Shown here: piece by piece, positions 28,158-38,021 of the stretch
How the letters are laid out: every line of letters starts with the position of its first letter
How positions within the stretch are numbered: the first letter of the stretch is position 1
Program-made: the position numbers and the translations under genes
Origin: Bacillus sp. AFS037270
GTDB lineage: Bacteria; Bacillota; Bacilli; Bacillales_B; DSM-18226
NCBI RefSeq assembly: GCF_002585305.1
Contig: NZ_NUNF01000006.1
Span: 8,550 to 72,549 of the forward strand
DNA length: 64,000 nt
Direction of reading: 5' to 3'
Notes under the pieces: generated by a model
Databases searched by the model: none
Told to the model about the DNA's origin: nothing
The model's input: the letters and a program-made list of their open reading frames with translations, nothing else

Positions 28158-28670
28158 ATGGGAATATTAAGTGGAAATCCAAAAGAAGAGCCATTGCATT
28201 ATGGCGAAGTTTTTGATATTTGGGCATCACAATTAGCTGGCAACAATATGATCTCCGGTTATAAAACCATGTTAAATCATGCCGGTGATGAGGACTTAAA
28301 AAAATTACTAGTAGAAGTTATTGAGACAGGCGAACAGCAAAAAAAGCAAATTGAGGGGCTCTTAAAGGAAAACGGCGTCGGCCTTCCTCCAGCAATGCCT
28401 GACCCGCCTGAGGCTTGTTTAGAAGATATTCCAATTGGTGCTAGAATTCCCGACCCAGCGATTGCTGCTACCCTTGCAGTTGATACGGCTGCAGGGTTAG
28501 TTGCATGCAGTCAAGTTATTGGAATGTCTATTAGGGAAGATGTCGCAATGATGTATGGACAATTCCATACACAAAAAGCTGCACTTGGTGCGAAGATCTT
28601 GCGTCTAAATAAAGAAAAAGGCTGGCTAATCCCACCACCGCTTCATCTTAATAAACATCACGACTGCTAA
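28158..28670 (+). CDS. DUF3231 family protein (CotF/ferritin-like)
   Basis: 170 aa from the ATG at 28158, which follows AAGGAGGG; an upstream extension to 28017 has no ribosome site. Sequence features are two long amphipathic helices and LHYGEVFDIWASQLAGNN, matching half-length DUF3231 proteins, which are related to spore coat protein CotF. The role is probably spore or cell-surface related, but unproven. It is followed 38 nt later by a tiny gene on the same strand. Confidence 0.78.
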   Translation: MGILSGNPKEEPLHYGEVFDIWASQLAGNNMISGYKTMLNHAGDEDLKKLLVEVIETGEQQKKQIEGLLKENGVGLPPAMPDPPEACLEDIPIGARIPDPAIAATLAVDTAAGLVACSQVIGMSIREDVAMMYGQFHTQKAALGAKILRLNKEKGWLIPPPLHLNKHHDC

Positions 28671-28708
28671 AAGTTATCATTTTGTAGGATAGCCAGGAGG
28701 TGAATGCA

Positions 28709-28876
28709 GTGGCTGCACAAAATAATAAGAATCAGAATTCAATCAACAGTCCAGAAGGATCCGGTTCTGAATATCATCGTGAGCACGCAGGTAATGTTCC
28801 CGATTACGGCGGTAACAGTATGGAACAAATTGCCAAAGAAGAATTAAAAAATGAAACTAACAATACCAATATGTAG
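28709..28876 (+). CDS. Small hydrophilic protein (55 aa), unknown
   Basis: GTG start preceded by AGGAGGTGA with 5 nt spacing; an ATG inside the spacer is out of frame. The protein is Asn/Gln/Ser-rich with no hydrophobic segment (AAQNNKNQNSIN at the start, NETNNTNM at the end). It probably forms a pair with the DUF3231 gene. Resembles minor spore proteins in composition only. Confidence 0.65.
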   Translation: MAAQNNKNQNSINSPEGSGSEYHREHAGNVPDYGGNSMEQIAKEELKNETNNTNM

Positions 28877-28879
28877 GTT

Positions 28880-28914
28880 TAAAAAAAGAAACCAGTCGAT
28901 GGTTTGACTGGTTT
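28880..28914 (-). terminator. Terminator of the polysaccharide deacetylase gene
   Basis: Stem GAAACCAGTC/GACTGGTTTC followed by TTTTTTT on the minus strand; it also lies just after the plus-strand 55-aa gene. Confidence 0.85.
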
Positions 28915-28922
28915 CAATTTCA

Positions 28923-29729
28923 CTAGTTTTTCACTAGATTCATTTGTTCCCCTGCTTTAACCTCGACAATTTGTTCGTCCACACTTAACCAGACAGAAAG
29001 AACAGAGGGATTATAAACAAAATGACTATTGGCAGAGAATTTTAAATTTTGGAATGCCTTTATATAATCTACAATCTCAAGATTGGAAGCATACCAAATA
29101 TCACTACGATTACCAATATATTCACAAAAGTTTTCGATTAAATTCCAGTTTTGATCCTGATCAAATTCATAGCTATGACCCCAAACATACATCATATACA
29201 AATATTGTTTTTTATGGAGCTGGACAAATTCCTCAGCTAGTTTTAATAAGTTTCGATTATGGTGGCAGGTTGGATTCCATTCCATAAAATCATCCGGTAT
29301 GGAAAAATTGCCTGTACTATGTACCGTCCTGGCGTATTCGATTCCTAAGAATGGAAGCATTACTTTAATAAGTTGATTGTAGGAGCCATTTGGATAAGAT
29401 AATCCCCTGACAGTATAACCTACAATATTTTCTAAGTTTTTACGATCATCCATTATCTCTTCGATTAATTGTTCTTTTGGCGACCTGGCAATCGTCGGAT
29501 GAGTGACGGTATGAGTGGATACTTCATGTCCTTCATATAGGCGGAGAACTTCCTCTTTCGGTATTCGATCCCCCATTCCCATTAACCCTGAATTCAAATG
29601 AAAAGTTCCCTTTATCCCATAACGATTAAAGATTTCAACAAGTTTTCTATCTGCTGATCTGCCATCGTCATAGCTCATCGTTAATACTTTGTGCTTCCCT
29701 TTAGGAAATGTCATGATTACTTTCGGCAT
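28923..29729 (-). CDS. Polysaccharide deacetylase (NodB/CE4-like) family protein
   Basis: 268 aa from the ATG at 29729, placed after GAGGTGAT; the GTG at 29738 overlaps that site. LTMSYDDGRSADRK carries the catalytic Asp pair, and EVSTHTVTHPTIA the His-x3-His metal ligands of the NodB fold. KGTFHLNSG and SYPNGSYN are further conserved motifs. It has no signal peptide, so it probably acts in the cytosol on an imported sugar derivative. It follows the GH106-like gene at 128 nt on the same strand, which suggests a joint role in pectin breakdown. Confidence 0.85.
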   Translation of the reverse strand: MPKVIMTFPKGKHKVLTMSYDDGRSADRKLVEIFNRYGIKGTFHLNSGLMGMGDRIPKEEVLRLYEGHEVSTHTVTHPTIARSPKEQLIEEIMDDRKNLENIVGYTVRGLSYPNGSYNQLIKVMLPFLGIEYARTVHSTGNFSIPDDFMEWNPTCHHNRNLLKLAEEFVQLHKKQYLYMMYVWGHSYEFDQDQNWNLIENFCEYIGNRSDIWYASNLEIVDYIKAFQNLKFSANSHFVYNPSVLSVWLSVDEQIVEVKAGEQMNLVKN

Positions 29730-29857
29730 ATTTATCACCTCTATATAATAGTAGAAATATTTTTGATAGTTTCAAACTCCCAGCCTAGCAATTAATTTTT
29801 TGTATTAAACATTTTATCGAAAAGTTCTTCCACTGATGACAATACAATCCTCTCCAA

Positions 29858-32800
29858 TTACTTCAAACTAGTAACCTCTCGCAATTGATGTTCTTGATAA
29901 TCAAAATACTTCCCTTCCAAAAGGCCGATTAGAGTATTCGTAATCCTTACTTCAAGCTCATTCTCTCCTAGATGAAGAATTTGCGAGTCCCCTTCCCATT
30001 GATAAGGTGTCCATGCCTTCACTCCCAAGGACCTTCCATTGACCAAAACCTCGATACAATCATGGATATGTTTATCCAAATCCGTAAAACATAGAATAAA
30101 CTCTTCCGTGTCAGGCAGCTGATCTAAATGGATTTTTTGCGAAAATGAAATTGTGCCGGCATAGAACGGATATCCATTGTACGGCCCTTGATGGATAGTT
30201 GAAGATGCTGGCGGATTATTTAATATCGGCTGGTGCTGATTGTTTAAGAAAACGCCAAAGTCTCCTGCTAAATAAATAGCATCAACAATCCCATCCCAAT
30301 CATGCTCCACCTTCACTTCAATCCTTAGCACGTTTTTCCCTTGCTTTAGATATGATTGAACATCTTCCATTAAATTACGATGGTCATAGAAGAAGTTTTG
30401 AACCAGGTCCTTCACAAGATGATCATTTATAAAGATTCGATATTCACCGGATATAGCTCCCCTATCCATCAATATGGAACAACGGTTTGGAATCGTATCA
30501 ACGATGAATTCCTTTTGATAGATACAGGAAATAGGATATTTCATCGCCATTTTCATCGGGGTCCCAAAAACTTGATGAAAAGTGATTGGCAGACCTTGCT
30601 GATCATTGAGATCTGAACACTGATCGATAAACGTTTTGACTTGGACAATAGGGCCAGAAGTTTGATCACCATTTTGCTCGGGATTGAGAATTAACTCAAA
30701 CGAATCGAATCGAACTGTATTATCCCTTAAAGCCTCCACCTCCCAATTATTTGCCGTACTAACCTCCCATTTCCATGACACCGGCTCATTCTCGACTAGA
30801 ACAGGTTCCACTACACGGTTAATCAAGATAAGACTGCTTTGATAGGATTCGAAATACAGCGGAAGGTTCCATTCTTGTTCAGATGGTGTAGCTTGCAGTT
30901 GAACTATTTCTCCTGTTTCTAAATCCAATCGCTGAAATTCACATGGATAGGAAACTGAAAGGGCCCCATTGTGGCCGCCTTCTTCCTGGTTGGTAATAAA
31001 AACTAATGTTGATTGATCTGAGACCTTCCGTTTTTCCAATAAGAAGCTTTGCTTTCCGTTTCCCGTCTTAAACTTGACTTCATCTAGCGCATGCTCATTT
31101 AGTATATTCTGTAATAATTCGCATGAAGAGAGATAGTAGGCATTTTGTTGACCTTTACTAATCTGTTTATAAAGCTTGTCTTCTCCGCCCCAATAATTCC
31201 AATAAGTGGTGTCCTTCAATCCAAATGTTTCTAAAATATCCTTCTCAAACGATGTATCCCCATCAATCCATTCGTATGGAAGCAATCCGTTGGCAATCAC
31301 TACACCGCCTTGATCGAGGAACGTGTTAATTTTCTTCCATGCAGCTTGTTCAAGATTAGTAATCGGAGGTAACACTAGAACAGAGTAGCTGGCATGACCA
31401 ATGTTTATTTTTCCATCTGTCACCTCTGCAGTCATGAGAATTTCAGTGTCTAAATGGTCATACTCTTTGTGATTTAGAAGCAGCTGCTTGCATATTCTGG
31501 TCCAATCTTCCTTTAAACGATTGAGTTTCTCATTTTCCACCTCATTTTCACCACTATAATGAAAATCATGGAAAGGATTCCCCATCTGTGTCCAAAGACT
31601 TGTTGTTGGATCAAGTAGTGCAATCTGTCGAACAGGAATGCCACAGCTCATTACATAGCTAAGTCTTCCTGCATAATCTCCTAACTTACGGAAATGCTCC
31701 CAATAAGGATTCTGTAAAAATTGCGATGGAGGGGCATCATGTTTTGTCAGACCATCAAGTGTGTAGAAAAAGGCATGAAAATTATAAAAGTTGATCCCAA
31801 ATGCTGCTAAGCGGTCAAGCATCCACTTCGCATCCTGCAGTGTCATGGACCAGCCGACACTATGAAAGCATTCAATCAAAGCACGCTCTCTCGACAATTG
31901 GTTACCAAGCGAACTAACCATTTTCGGATTCGCGCGAAAACTAGTGGTGTAGCGTTCAAGAATCCATTTTAAGGACCGTCCCAGCTTCTCGTGTGCACTA
32001 TCCCCGCCAGGGATATGACTATACACTTGATTGCTCATGCGGACAGATGGCACCTCAGCCACATACTGCACCCCGTTCTCTTCGCACCAATCATGAATCT
32101 GTTTATGATAGGAGTTTCTTAATAATAGATGAATGGCTTGGAAGTAGTCATAACGAACTTTGGCTGTATGCTCTCCCTCAGGTTCAATTAAAGCATGGAG
32201 GTAATCGGTTATTTCGTACCCGTTTTGCTGCTTGAAAAAGGCAGGCAATTGCGGTGACCAAGGCAGCTTGCCTAGCAAGCCGGTCTCATCTGTAAAAATA
32301 CCTTTTACCGTTCCTCCAAACTCTTCCCCCAGACTTGCAGCATATCGTTCATGTGTCAGCTCGATAAATGTTTTAATCGCTTCGCGGTTACAAGGGTCTA
32401 CAAATGTTCCATAATATTTAAAATCATCGATTTCTTCTTCTACGAAACAATGAATCTCCCATTTGCCTTGTGGTGCTGTCCACCTTAGGGTTTTAACTGT
32501 ATTGTAAGTAAAAAAGCGTTTTTGGTTGTAGGCCGTTAAGCCGACTTTTTGAAACACCGGTTCTGATTGAAAGTTACCGATATATGCTTCTACATTGATA
32601 GATTCATCCCATAATTTTTGGCCTGTCACTGCATCAAGGGGAACCGCTTTTGCGAATAAGACACGACCCCATGGGAGCTGGATACTGCATGTTTGCTTTT
32701 CATGCAAGTTTTCACTTTTATGTACGAGTGTATAATGCTTGGCCTCAGGATGAATTAAGGTTACCTCTCCGCCTGCCATTCCACTTGGGTAAGGATATTC

Positions 32801-33064
32801 ATCATATAGCCAGACATCCATATCGAGGCTTTTAGCCGTCTCTGCAGCGAACTTTACTTTCTGAAACCATTCCTCTGAAAGATAAGGAACGGTAAGACCT
32901 TGCCGCGGGCAAATAAAAAAGCCTCCCACCCCTTTGTCAGCCATTTCCGTTATTTGGCGGGTGATTTCTGAGTCTTCCATGTCTCCATTCCAAAACCAAA
33001 AGGGGTGAATTCGGTAAGAAGAAGGAGGATTTTTAAAAGTTTCTTGATTAAACAACGACTTCAT
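29858..33064 (-). CDS. Glycoside hydrolase family 106-like (alpha-L-rhamnosidase-type)
   Basis: About 1068 aa, typical of GH106 (PF17132). The N-terminal TIM-barrel part shows RIHPFWFWNGD, GGFFICPRQG and DVWLYDEYPYPSGMAGG; FTDETGLLGKLPW and YVAEVPSVRMS hold likely catalytic acids. Beta-sandwich domains follow. No signal peptide, so it would act on imported oligosaccharides. Family members release L-rhamnose, for example from rhamnogalacturonan. The start is uncertain: ATG 33064 (and GTG 33070) have no ribosome site, while GTGGAG lies 9 nt before a TTG at 33055. No rhamnose catabolic genes are in the window. Confidence 0.8.
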   Translation of the reverse strand: MKSLFNQETFKNPPSSYRIHPFWFWNGDMEDSEITRQITEMADKGVGGFFICPRQGLTVPYLSEEWFQKVKFAAETAKSLDMDVWLYDEYPYPSGMAGGEVTLIHPEAKHYTLVHKSENLHEKQTCSIQLPWGRVLFAKAVPLDAVTGQKLWDESINVEAYIGNFQSEPVFQKVGLTAYNQKRFFTYNTVKTLRWTAPQGKWEIHCFVEEEIDDFKYYGTFVDPCNREAIKTFIELTHERYAASLGEEFGGTVKGIFTDETGLLGKLPWSPQLPAFFKQQNGYEITDYLHALIEPEGEHTAKVRYDYFQAIHLLLRNSYHKQIHDWCEENGVQYVAEVPSVRMSNQVYSHIPGGDSAHEKLGRSLKWILERYTTSFRANPKMVSSLGNQLSRERALIECFHSVGWSMTLQDAKWMLDRLAAFGINFYNFHAFFYTLDGLTKHDAPPSQFLQNPYWEHFRKLGDYAGRLSYVMSCGIPVRQIALLDPTTSLWTQMGNPFHDFHYSGENEVENEKLNRLKEDWTRICKQLLLNHKEYDHLDTEILMTAEVTDGKINIGHASYSVLVLPPITNLEQAAWKKINTFLDQGGVVIANGLLPYEWIDGDTSFEKDILETFGLKDTTYWNYWGGEDKLYKQISKGQQNAYYLSSCELLQNILNEHALDEVKFKTGNGKQSFLLEKRKVSDQSTLVFITNQEEGGHNGALSVSYPCEFQRLDLETGEIVQLQATPSEQEWNLPLYFESYQSSLILINRVVEPVLVENEPVSWKWEVSTANNWEVEALRDNTVRFDSFELILNPEQNGDQTSGPIVQVKTFIDQCSDLNDQQGLPITFHQVFGTPMKMAMKYPISCIYQKEFIVDTIPNRCSILMDRGAISGEYRIFINDHLVKDLVQNFFYDHRNLMEDVQSYLKQGKNVLRIEVKVEHDWDGIVDAIYLAGDFGVFLNNQHQPILNNPPASSTIHQGPYNGYPFYAGTISFSQKIHLDQLPDTEEFILCFTDLDKHIHDCIEVLVNGRSLGVKAWTPYQWEGDSQILHLGENELEVRITNTLIGLLEGKYFDYQEHQLREVTSLK

Positions 33065-33325
33065 CTCCACTTTTCAATTTTGTGTTCTGGCAATGATTTC
33101 AAATCTTCCGCCAGATCCACCAAATATAAATTCCATAAACTTTATCACTTAAAAAAAATAATTGACTTCATATTTAACTTTAAAGAAAGAAAGGGTTTAC
33201 AACAATAACACTTTTTTAATATACATCTCTCACCGTTTAGGATTTTTTTGCCATGTTTGATTAAGGCTATTTTTATAAACAATCAAAAAAGTACAACTTT
33301 AACAAAAAAAGGTAAAGCTCACAGC

Positions 33326-33357
33326 AAAAAGGACAGTTTCTTTTTACTGTCCTTTTT
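33326..33357 (-). terminator. Terminator of the uxa operon
   Basis: Stem AAAAAGGACAGT/ACTGTCCTTTTT with an 8-nt loop and a T-run on the minus strand, 6 nt after the uxaA stop. Confidence 0.92.
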
Positions 33358-33363
33358 CATTTT

Positions 33364-34857
33364 CTATAAAGTTACGCCACTTTTGAAAATAGAAATCTCT
33401 CTAAAGTCGTTCTTCTCATTATTAACGAACTCCCCGCTTGCCACTTCGATTATATATTTAACAAAATCCTTTAACACCTGTTCTGACGAAACCTCATCTT
33501 CAAGTAAAATTCCGGCATTGAAATCAATCCAATGTGGTTTTGTTTCATAGATTTGCGTATTAGTAGAAATCTTCATTGTTGGTACAAAAGTACCAAACGG
33601 TGTCCCCCGCCCTGTTGTAAACAAAACCATATGGCAGCCTGCCGCAGCGAGTGCTGTTGAAGCGATCAAGTCATTTCCCGGTGCACTGAGAAGATTTAAT
33701 CCTTTTGTCTTTAGAACCTCACCATATTTCAAGACATCCACCACAGTTGAAGTCCCTGCCTTCTGTGTACAGCCAAGTGATTTGTCCTCAAGGGTGGTAA
33801 TTCCTCCTGCCTTATTCCCTGGTGATGGGTTTTCATAGACAGGCTGATTATGCTTCAGGAAATATCCCTTAAAATCATTTATTAAATCGACTACTTTGTG
33901 AAATACCTCTTCATTTGCGGCACGTTCCATTAAGATCGTTTCAGCCCCAAACATTTCCGGTACTTCCGTCAGGACAGTCGTCCCCCCTTGGGCGATTAAA
34001 TAATCAGAGAACCTGCCCAAAAGAGGATTGGCCGTAATGCCAGAAAACCCATCCGAACCACCGCATTTTAAACCAATTTTCAATTCAGATAAAGGAATAT
34101 CCTCCCTTTTATCTTTTTTTGCCTTTTCATAGATTTCCATGACAAGCTTGAATCCTTCTTCGATTTCATCGGTAACTGCCTGGGAGACAAGAAATTTAAT
34201 CCTGTCCTCATTTACATCCCCAAGAGATCTTTTAAACTCCGGCAGTTCATTGTTTTCACAACCAAGACCTAGAACTAGGACTCCGCCTGCATTTGGATGA
34301 TTCACTGCATTTAAGAGAATCTGTTTCGTATTTTCATGGTCATCACCTAATTGAGAGCAGCCATAACTATGTTTCAGAACAAGAACATTATCGAATGGGC
34401 TGATATCACCTACATGCTTTTCAAAACGTTTGATAATTTTTTCCGCAATACCGTTTACACAGCCTACTGTCGGAACAATCCACAGCTCATTACGAATCCC
34501 AACGGCTCCATTTGCCCGGCGATATCCCTTGAAGGTCCGTTCCTCAAGCCTATTAGAAACTTCAGTTTGATTTGGATTGTATTGGTATTCCTCTGTACCA
34601 GACAAGTTAGTTTTCGTGTTATGTGTATGGACATGTTCTCCAGCAATGATTTGTGCGACAGCATGACCGATTGGATAACCGTATTTGACGATATTCTCGT
34701 TCTCCTGAATGTCATAGATAGCGACTTTATGCCCCCTGTAAATATCTTCCTTTAACCGAACAGTAATCCCGTTTACATTCAGCTGTTCATCCCTCTTTAA
34801 ATCTTTTAAAGCAAGAATGATATTATCTTTCTCATGGATTTGCAGATAATCTCTCAT
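33364..34857 (-). CDS. uxaA: Altronate dehydratase (UxaA family)
   Basis: 497 aa. Dehydrates D-altronate to 2-keto-3-deoxygluconate. The N-terminal SAF-like domain has GHAVAQIIAGEHVHTHN (about 60-80), which carries the cofactor-binding His pair. The catalytic domain has VGCVNGIAEKI, HSYGCSQLGDDHENT and GLKCGGSDGFSGITANP, with conserved cysteines. It is the last gene of the uxaC-uxaB-uxaA set, 12 nt after uxaB, with GGTGGGG before its ATG. The product would feed KDG kinase and aldolase, absent from the window. Confidence 0.93.
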   Translation of the reverse strand: MRDYLQIHEKDNIILALKDLKRDEQLNVNGITVRLKEDIYRGHKVAIYDIQENENIVKYGYPIGHAVAQIIAGEHVHTHNTKTNLSGTEEYQYNPNQTEVSNRLEERTFKGYRRANGAVGIRNELWIVPTVGCVNGIAEKIIKRFEKHVGDISPFDNVLVLKHSYGCSQLGDDHENTKQILLNAVNHPNAGGVLVLGLGCENNELPEFKRSLGDVNEDRIKFLVSQAVTDEIEEGFKLVMEIYEKAKKDKREDIPLSELKIGLKCGGSDGFSGITANPLLGRFSDYLIAQGGTTVLTEVPEMFGAETILMERAANEEVFHKVVDLINDFKGYFLKHNQPVYENPSPGNKAGGITTLEDKSLGCTQKAGTSTVVDVLKYGEVLKTKGLNLLSAPGNDLIASTALAAAGCHMVLFTTGRGTPFGTFVPTMKISTNTQIYETKPHWIDFNAGILLEDEVSSEQVLKDFVKYIIEVASGEFVNNEKNDFREISIFKSGVTL

Positions 34858-34869
34858 TTTTACCCCACC

Positions 34870-36336
34870 TTACCTAATCAATGTTCCATAAAGTTCTTTA
34901 AGAGCTTTTCTAACACCCTTTTGTTCCATTTGAAGAAGGTTAGTGGAAACAGCATCCACCAAACCTGGAATCGAAGCCAGGTCCATTTCCCAAAGCTTTT
35001 GTTCACTTAAAACTTTTTCTGCTAATTCCTTCGCTTCTACTAGATAATCCTCATTTTGCTGCCAGATTGCTTGGAAAAATTGCACTATTTCAGGTTGATC
35101 CTGCAATTGAATTGGTTCCTCTCCCCGCTTGCCATGATAAAAATAAATTAAACTGCTTAAAGAGAAGACCATCCGTTTTGGCAGTGACTCATTCTTTGCC
35201 ACATAATCAAGCAAAGCCGGTAAATTTCTAGTCTTAAATTTTGAAATCGAATTTAAAGAAATACTCATTAAATAATGCTTAATAAAAGGATTAGCAAAGC
35301 GGTTAAGTACATCACCTGCATAGAGTGTAAGTTCTTCCAAATCGCCTTCAAACGTTGGTATAATTTCCTCTGCGATCAGTTCTTTAATAAATAATCCTAT
35401 TTCAGGATCATTGACTGCCTCTTCAACCGTATCTAAGCCAGATAAATAGGCCACAGGGGTCATCGCCGTATGAGCACCGTTTAGAATTCTCACTTTTCGC
35501 GTGCGAAATGGAGTTAAGTCGTCAACAATTAAAGTGTTTAAACCCGTTCCTGCAACAGGAAGTTCCTGTTTTAAAGAGTCCGGTCCCTCTATCGCCCAAA
35601 GATGATACTGTTCTCCAACTACCATCAATTCATCCTGAAACCCTATTTCAGCCGTTTTTTCCTCAATCGAGTCCGTTGGGTAACCAGGGACGATCCGGTC
35701 AACCAGGCTTGAACAAAAGGTATTGGCCTGATCGATCCAAGCTGTGAATTCACTATCTAAATTCCAGTGACTCGCATACTTTAGGACCACTTCCTTCAGC
35801 TTTCCGCCATTATTTTCAATCAATTCGCAGGGAATCAAGATACACCCACGATTTACATCTCCGTCAAATGCTAGGAAACGGTGATATAAAAAGGCTGTTA
35901 ATTTTCCTGGAAAACTCCTCTGAGGCCGGTCTTCTAACTTATCATCAGGATCAAAAACAATGCCTGCCTCTGTGGTATTGCTAATGATAAACCGAAGTTC
36001 ATCGCTCGCAGCAAGTTTTAAATAGTCCTGGTAATCCGTAAACAGGTTAATTCCCCTGCTTATGGAGTCTATGACCATATGTTCATTGACAGGCTTTCCA
36101 TCTTTGAGTCCCTGTAAATAAAGGGTGAATAGTCCATCTTGACGGTTTATCCTGTCAATCTTTTCTGAACCTCTTGGCTGGACAACAACGACACTACCAT
36201 TGAAGTCAGTTTTCTCATTTAGCACCTGAATCTGCCAGTCAACAAAACCTCTTAAAAAATTTCCTTCCCCAAATTGGAGGATTTTTTCTGGATAGGTATT
36301 GTAATCTTTATAAGTCGTTCGATTTAATCTTTGCAT
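34870..36336 (-). CDS. uxaB: Tagaturonate reductase (altronate oxidoreductase)
   Basis: 488 aa, mannitol-dehydrogenase family. NADH-dependent reduction of D-tagaturonate to D-altronate. ILQFGEGNFLRGFVDWQIQ is the N-terminal cofactor region. Conserved RKVRILNGAHT contains the catalytic lysine region. UxuB (fructuronate reductase) is a close relative; UxaB is preferred because uxaA and not uxuA is adjacent. GGGGTGG lies 3-5 nt before the ATG. Confidence 0.9.
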   Translation of the reverse strand: MQRLNRTTYKDYNTYPEKILQFGEGNFLRGFVDWQIQVLNEKTDFNGSVVVVQPRGSEKIDRINRQDGLFTLYLQGLKDGKPVNEHMVIDSISRGINLFTDYQDYLKLAASDELRFIISNTTEAGIVFDPDDKLEDRPQRSFPGKLTAFLYHRFLAFDGDVNRGCILIPCELIENNGGKLKEVVLKYASHWNLDSEFTAWIDQANTFCSSLVDRIVPGYPTDSIEEKTAEIGFQDELMVVGEQYHLWAIEGPDSLKQELPVAGTGLNTLIVDDLTPFRTRKVRILNGAHTAMTPVAYLSGLDTVEEAVNDPEIGLFIKELIAEEIIPTFEGDLEELTLYAGDVLNRFANPFIKHYLMSISLNSISKFKTRNLPALLDYVAKNESLPKRMVFSLSSLIYFYHGKRGEEPIQLQDQPEIVQFFQAIWQQNEDYLVEAKELAEKVLSEQKLWEMDLASIPGLVDAVSTNLLQMEQKGVRKALKELYGTLIR

Positions 36337-36430
36337 ACTCCACCCCTGTTAAACTATATAAGTATTAATGCACACGTGAACAACATTTTACAACCCCTGC
36401 CTCTACAAAGGGAGTGGTAAATGTTTAATA

Positions 36431-36483
36431 CATAATGGTTGAAGCTTCCCTATCTTTTTTGCTCTTCAGCTTCAACCATTATG
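36431..36483 (-). other. Long intercistronic hairpin between uxaC and uxaB
   Basis: A 15-bp perfect stem (CATAATGGTTGAAGC and complement, 36431-36445 and 36469-36483) encloses a 23-nt loop. No T-run follows in the direction of transcription, so it is more likely a processing or stability element than a terminator. Confidence 0.6.
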
Positions 36484-36493
36484 TTCAATAATA

Positions 36494-37930
36494 TTAATTT
36501 AAAGGAAGGCAATCAGCTGTTGTTACTTCCGTAAAATTAAAATATTCTTTGGCGTTATAATAGGAGATTCCCTGAACAATCTTACCAAGCAATTCTAGAT
36601 CATAAGGCACTTCGCCATCCTCTACCCATTCCCCAATCAAGTTGCAGACCAGCCTCCGGAAATATTCATGTCTTGTGTAGGATAAAAAGCTTCTGGAATC
36701 TGTCAGCATGCCAATGAACCTGCTGAAAAGACCAACATTAGACAAAGCTTTCATTTGAGCCAGCATACCGTCCTTTGTATCATTGAACCACCAAGCGGTA
36801 CCAAATTGAATTTTTCCAGGAGTTTTTCCATCTTGGAAACTGTTGATTATACTAGAAATAACATAGTTATCACCCGGATTCAACGAATAAAGAATTGTCT
36901 TTGGAAGCTTGTTATCCTGCTCCAAAGAGTCAAGAATTTTGACTAGCGGTTTGGCAATTTGATCGTCATTCATGCTATCGTACCCTGTATCTGGTCCCAG
37001 CTCATTTAACATTTTCGTGTTATTATTTCTATGAGCATTTATATGGAATTGCATCGCCCAGCCAAGGTCCGCGTATAGTTTTCCAAGAAAGATCAGTGTG
37101 TAAGTCTTGAATTTTCTCTCGTCTAATAACGTACCGGCGTTACCATTTAATCGATTAGCAAAAATCTGGGCAACCTCTTCAAAAGATGCATCTTCATACA
37201 CGACGGAATCTAGGGCATGATCAGAAACAGTGCCCCCTGCACTATGGAAAAACTGGACACGGGCTTCAAGTGCAGCAAGATAATCTTCATAATTATTAAT
37301 TTCAATTTCAGAAGCCTGTTCTAGCTTTTCGACCCATTCCGGGAAGCCTTCACGGTTTATTTCAAGTCCCTTATCTGGTCTGAAGCCTGGGACTACACTA
37401 ACCGGGAAGTCCTTCTCTCCTTTTAGTAAAGTGTGGTATTCCAAACTATCAACTGGATCATCAGTTGTACAAATCACCCTCACATTCGACTTGACGATTA
37501 AATCTCGGACACTAAAGTTTTCCCCGTTCAGTAGAGCATTTACTTTCTCCCAAATGACTGGTGCACTTTGCTCGTTTAATACGTCATAAATACCGAAAAA
37601 ACGCTGCAATTCTAAATGCGTCCAATTATATAATGGATTGCCAATTGTCATTGGGATGGTTCTTGCCCATGCTAGAAATTTTTCGTAATCGCTGGCACTT
37701 CCGGTTATGTACTCCTCGGAGATCCCATTTGCCCGCATGACTCTCCATTTATAATGATCACCATAAAGCCATGCCTCCGTAATATTTTTAAATTTTTTAT
37801 TTTCGTAGATTTCCTTTGGACTTAAATGACAGTGGTAATCAATGATTGGCATTTCCTTTGCATAATCATGATATAAGGAGACAGCGGTTTCATTTTTCAA
37901 TAAAAAATTAGAACCCATAAACTTTTCCAT
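36494..37930 (-). CDS. uxaC: Glucuronate/galacturonate isomerase
   Basis: 478 aa, amidohydrolase-related fold. Converts galacturonate to tagaturonate (or glucuronate to fructuronate). IDYHCHLSPKEIY has the metal-binding HxH; TTDDPVDSLEYH and AMQFHINAHRNNN are further active-site segments. First gene of the uxa operon. AAAGGATGGG precedes the ATG. Two perfect palindromic operators lie 26-105 nt upstream, so a LacI-type repressor probably controls it. Confidence 0.95.
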   Translation of the reverse strand: MEKFMGSNFLLKNETAVSLYHDYAKEMPIIDYHCHLSPKEIYENKKFKNITEAWLYGDHYKWRVMRANGISEEYITGSASDYEKFLAWARTIPMTIGNPLYNWTHLELQRFFGIYDVLNEQSAPVIWEKVNALLNGENFSVRDLIVKSNVRVICTTDDPVDSLEYHTLLKGEKDFPVSVVPGFRPDKGLEINREGFPEWVEKLEQASEIEINNYEDYLAALEARVQFFHSAGGTVSDHALDSVVYEDASFEEVAQIFANRLNGNAGTLLDERKFKTYTLIFLGKLYADLGWAMQFHINAHRNNNTKMLNELGPDTGYDSMNDDQIAKPLVKILDSLEQDNKLPKTILYSLNPGDNYVISSIINSFQDGKTPGKIQFGTAWWFNDTKDGMLAQMKALSNVGLFSRFIGMLTDSRSFLSYTRHEYFRRLVCNLIGEWVEDGEVPYDLELLGKIVQGISYYNAKEYFNFTEVTTADCLPLN

Positions 37931-37955
37931 AACGAACCCATCCTTTGAATAATAT

Positions 37956-37971
37956 TTGTTAACGTTAACAA
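37956..37971. promoter_or_regulatory. LacI-type operator O1 of the uxa operon
   Basis: TTGTTAACGTTAACAA is a perfect 16-bp palindrome, as recognised by LacI-family sugar-acid repressors. It lies just downstream of the -10 box. Confidence 0.8.
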
Positions 37972-37974
37972 TTA

Positions 37975-37980
37975 ATTATA
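37975..37980 (-). promoter_or_regulatory. Putative -10 box of the uxa operon
   Basis: TATAAT on the minus strand between the two operators. A good -35 at 16-18 nt is not evident. Confidence 0.5.
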
Positions 37981-38021
37981 AGTTTAGTCTAACAGAATAT
38001 ATGAAACTAGTAAATATTTTT

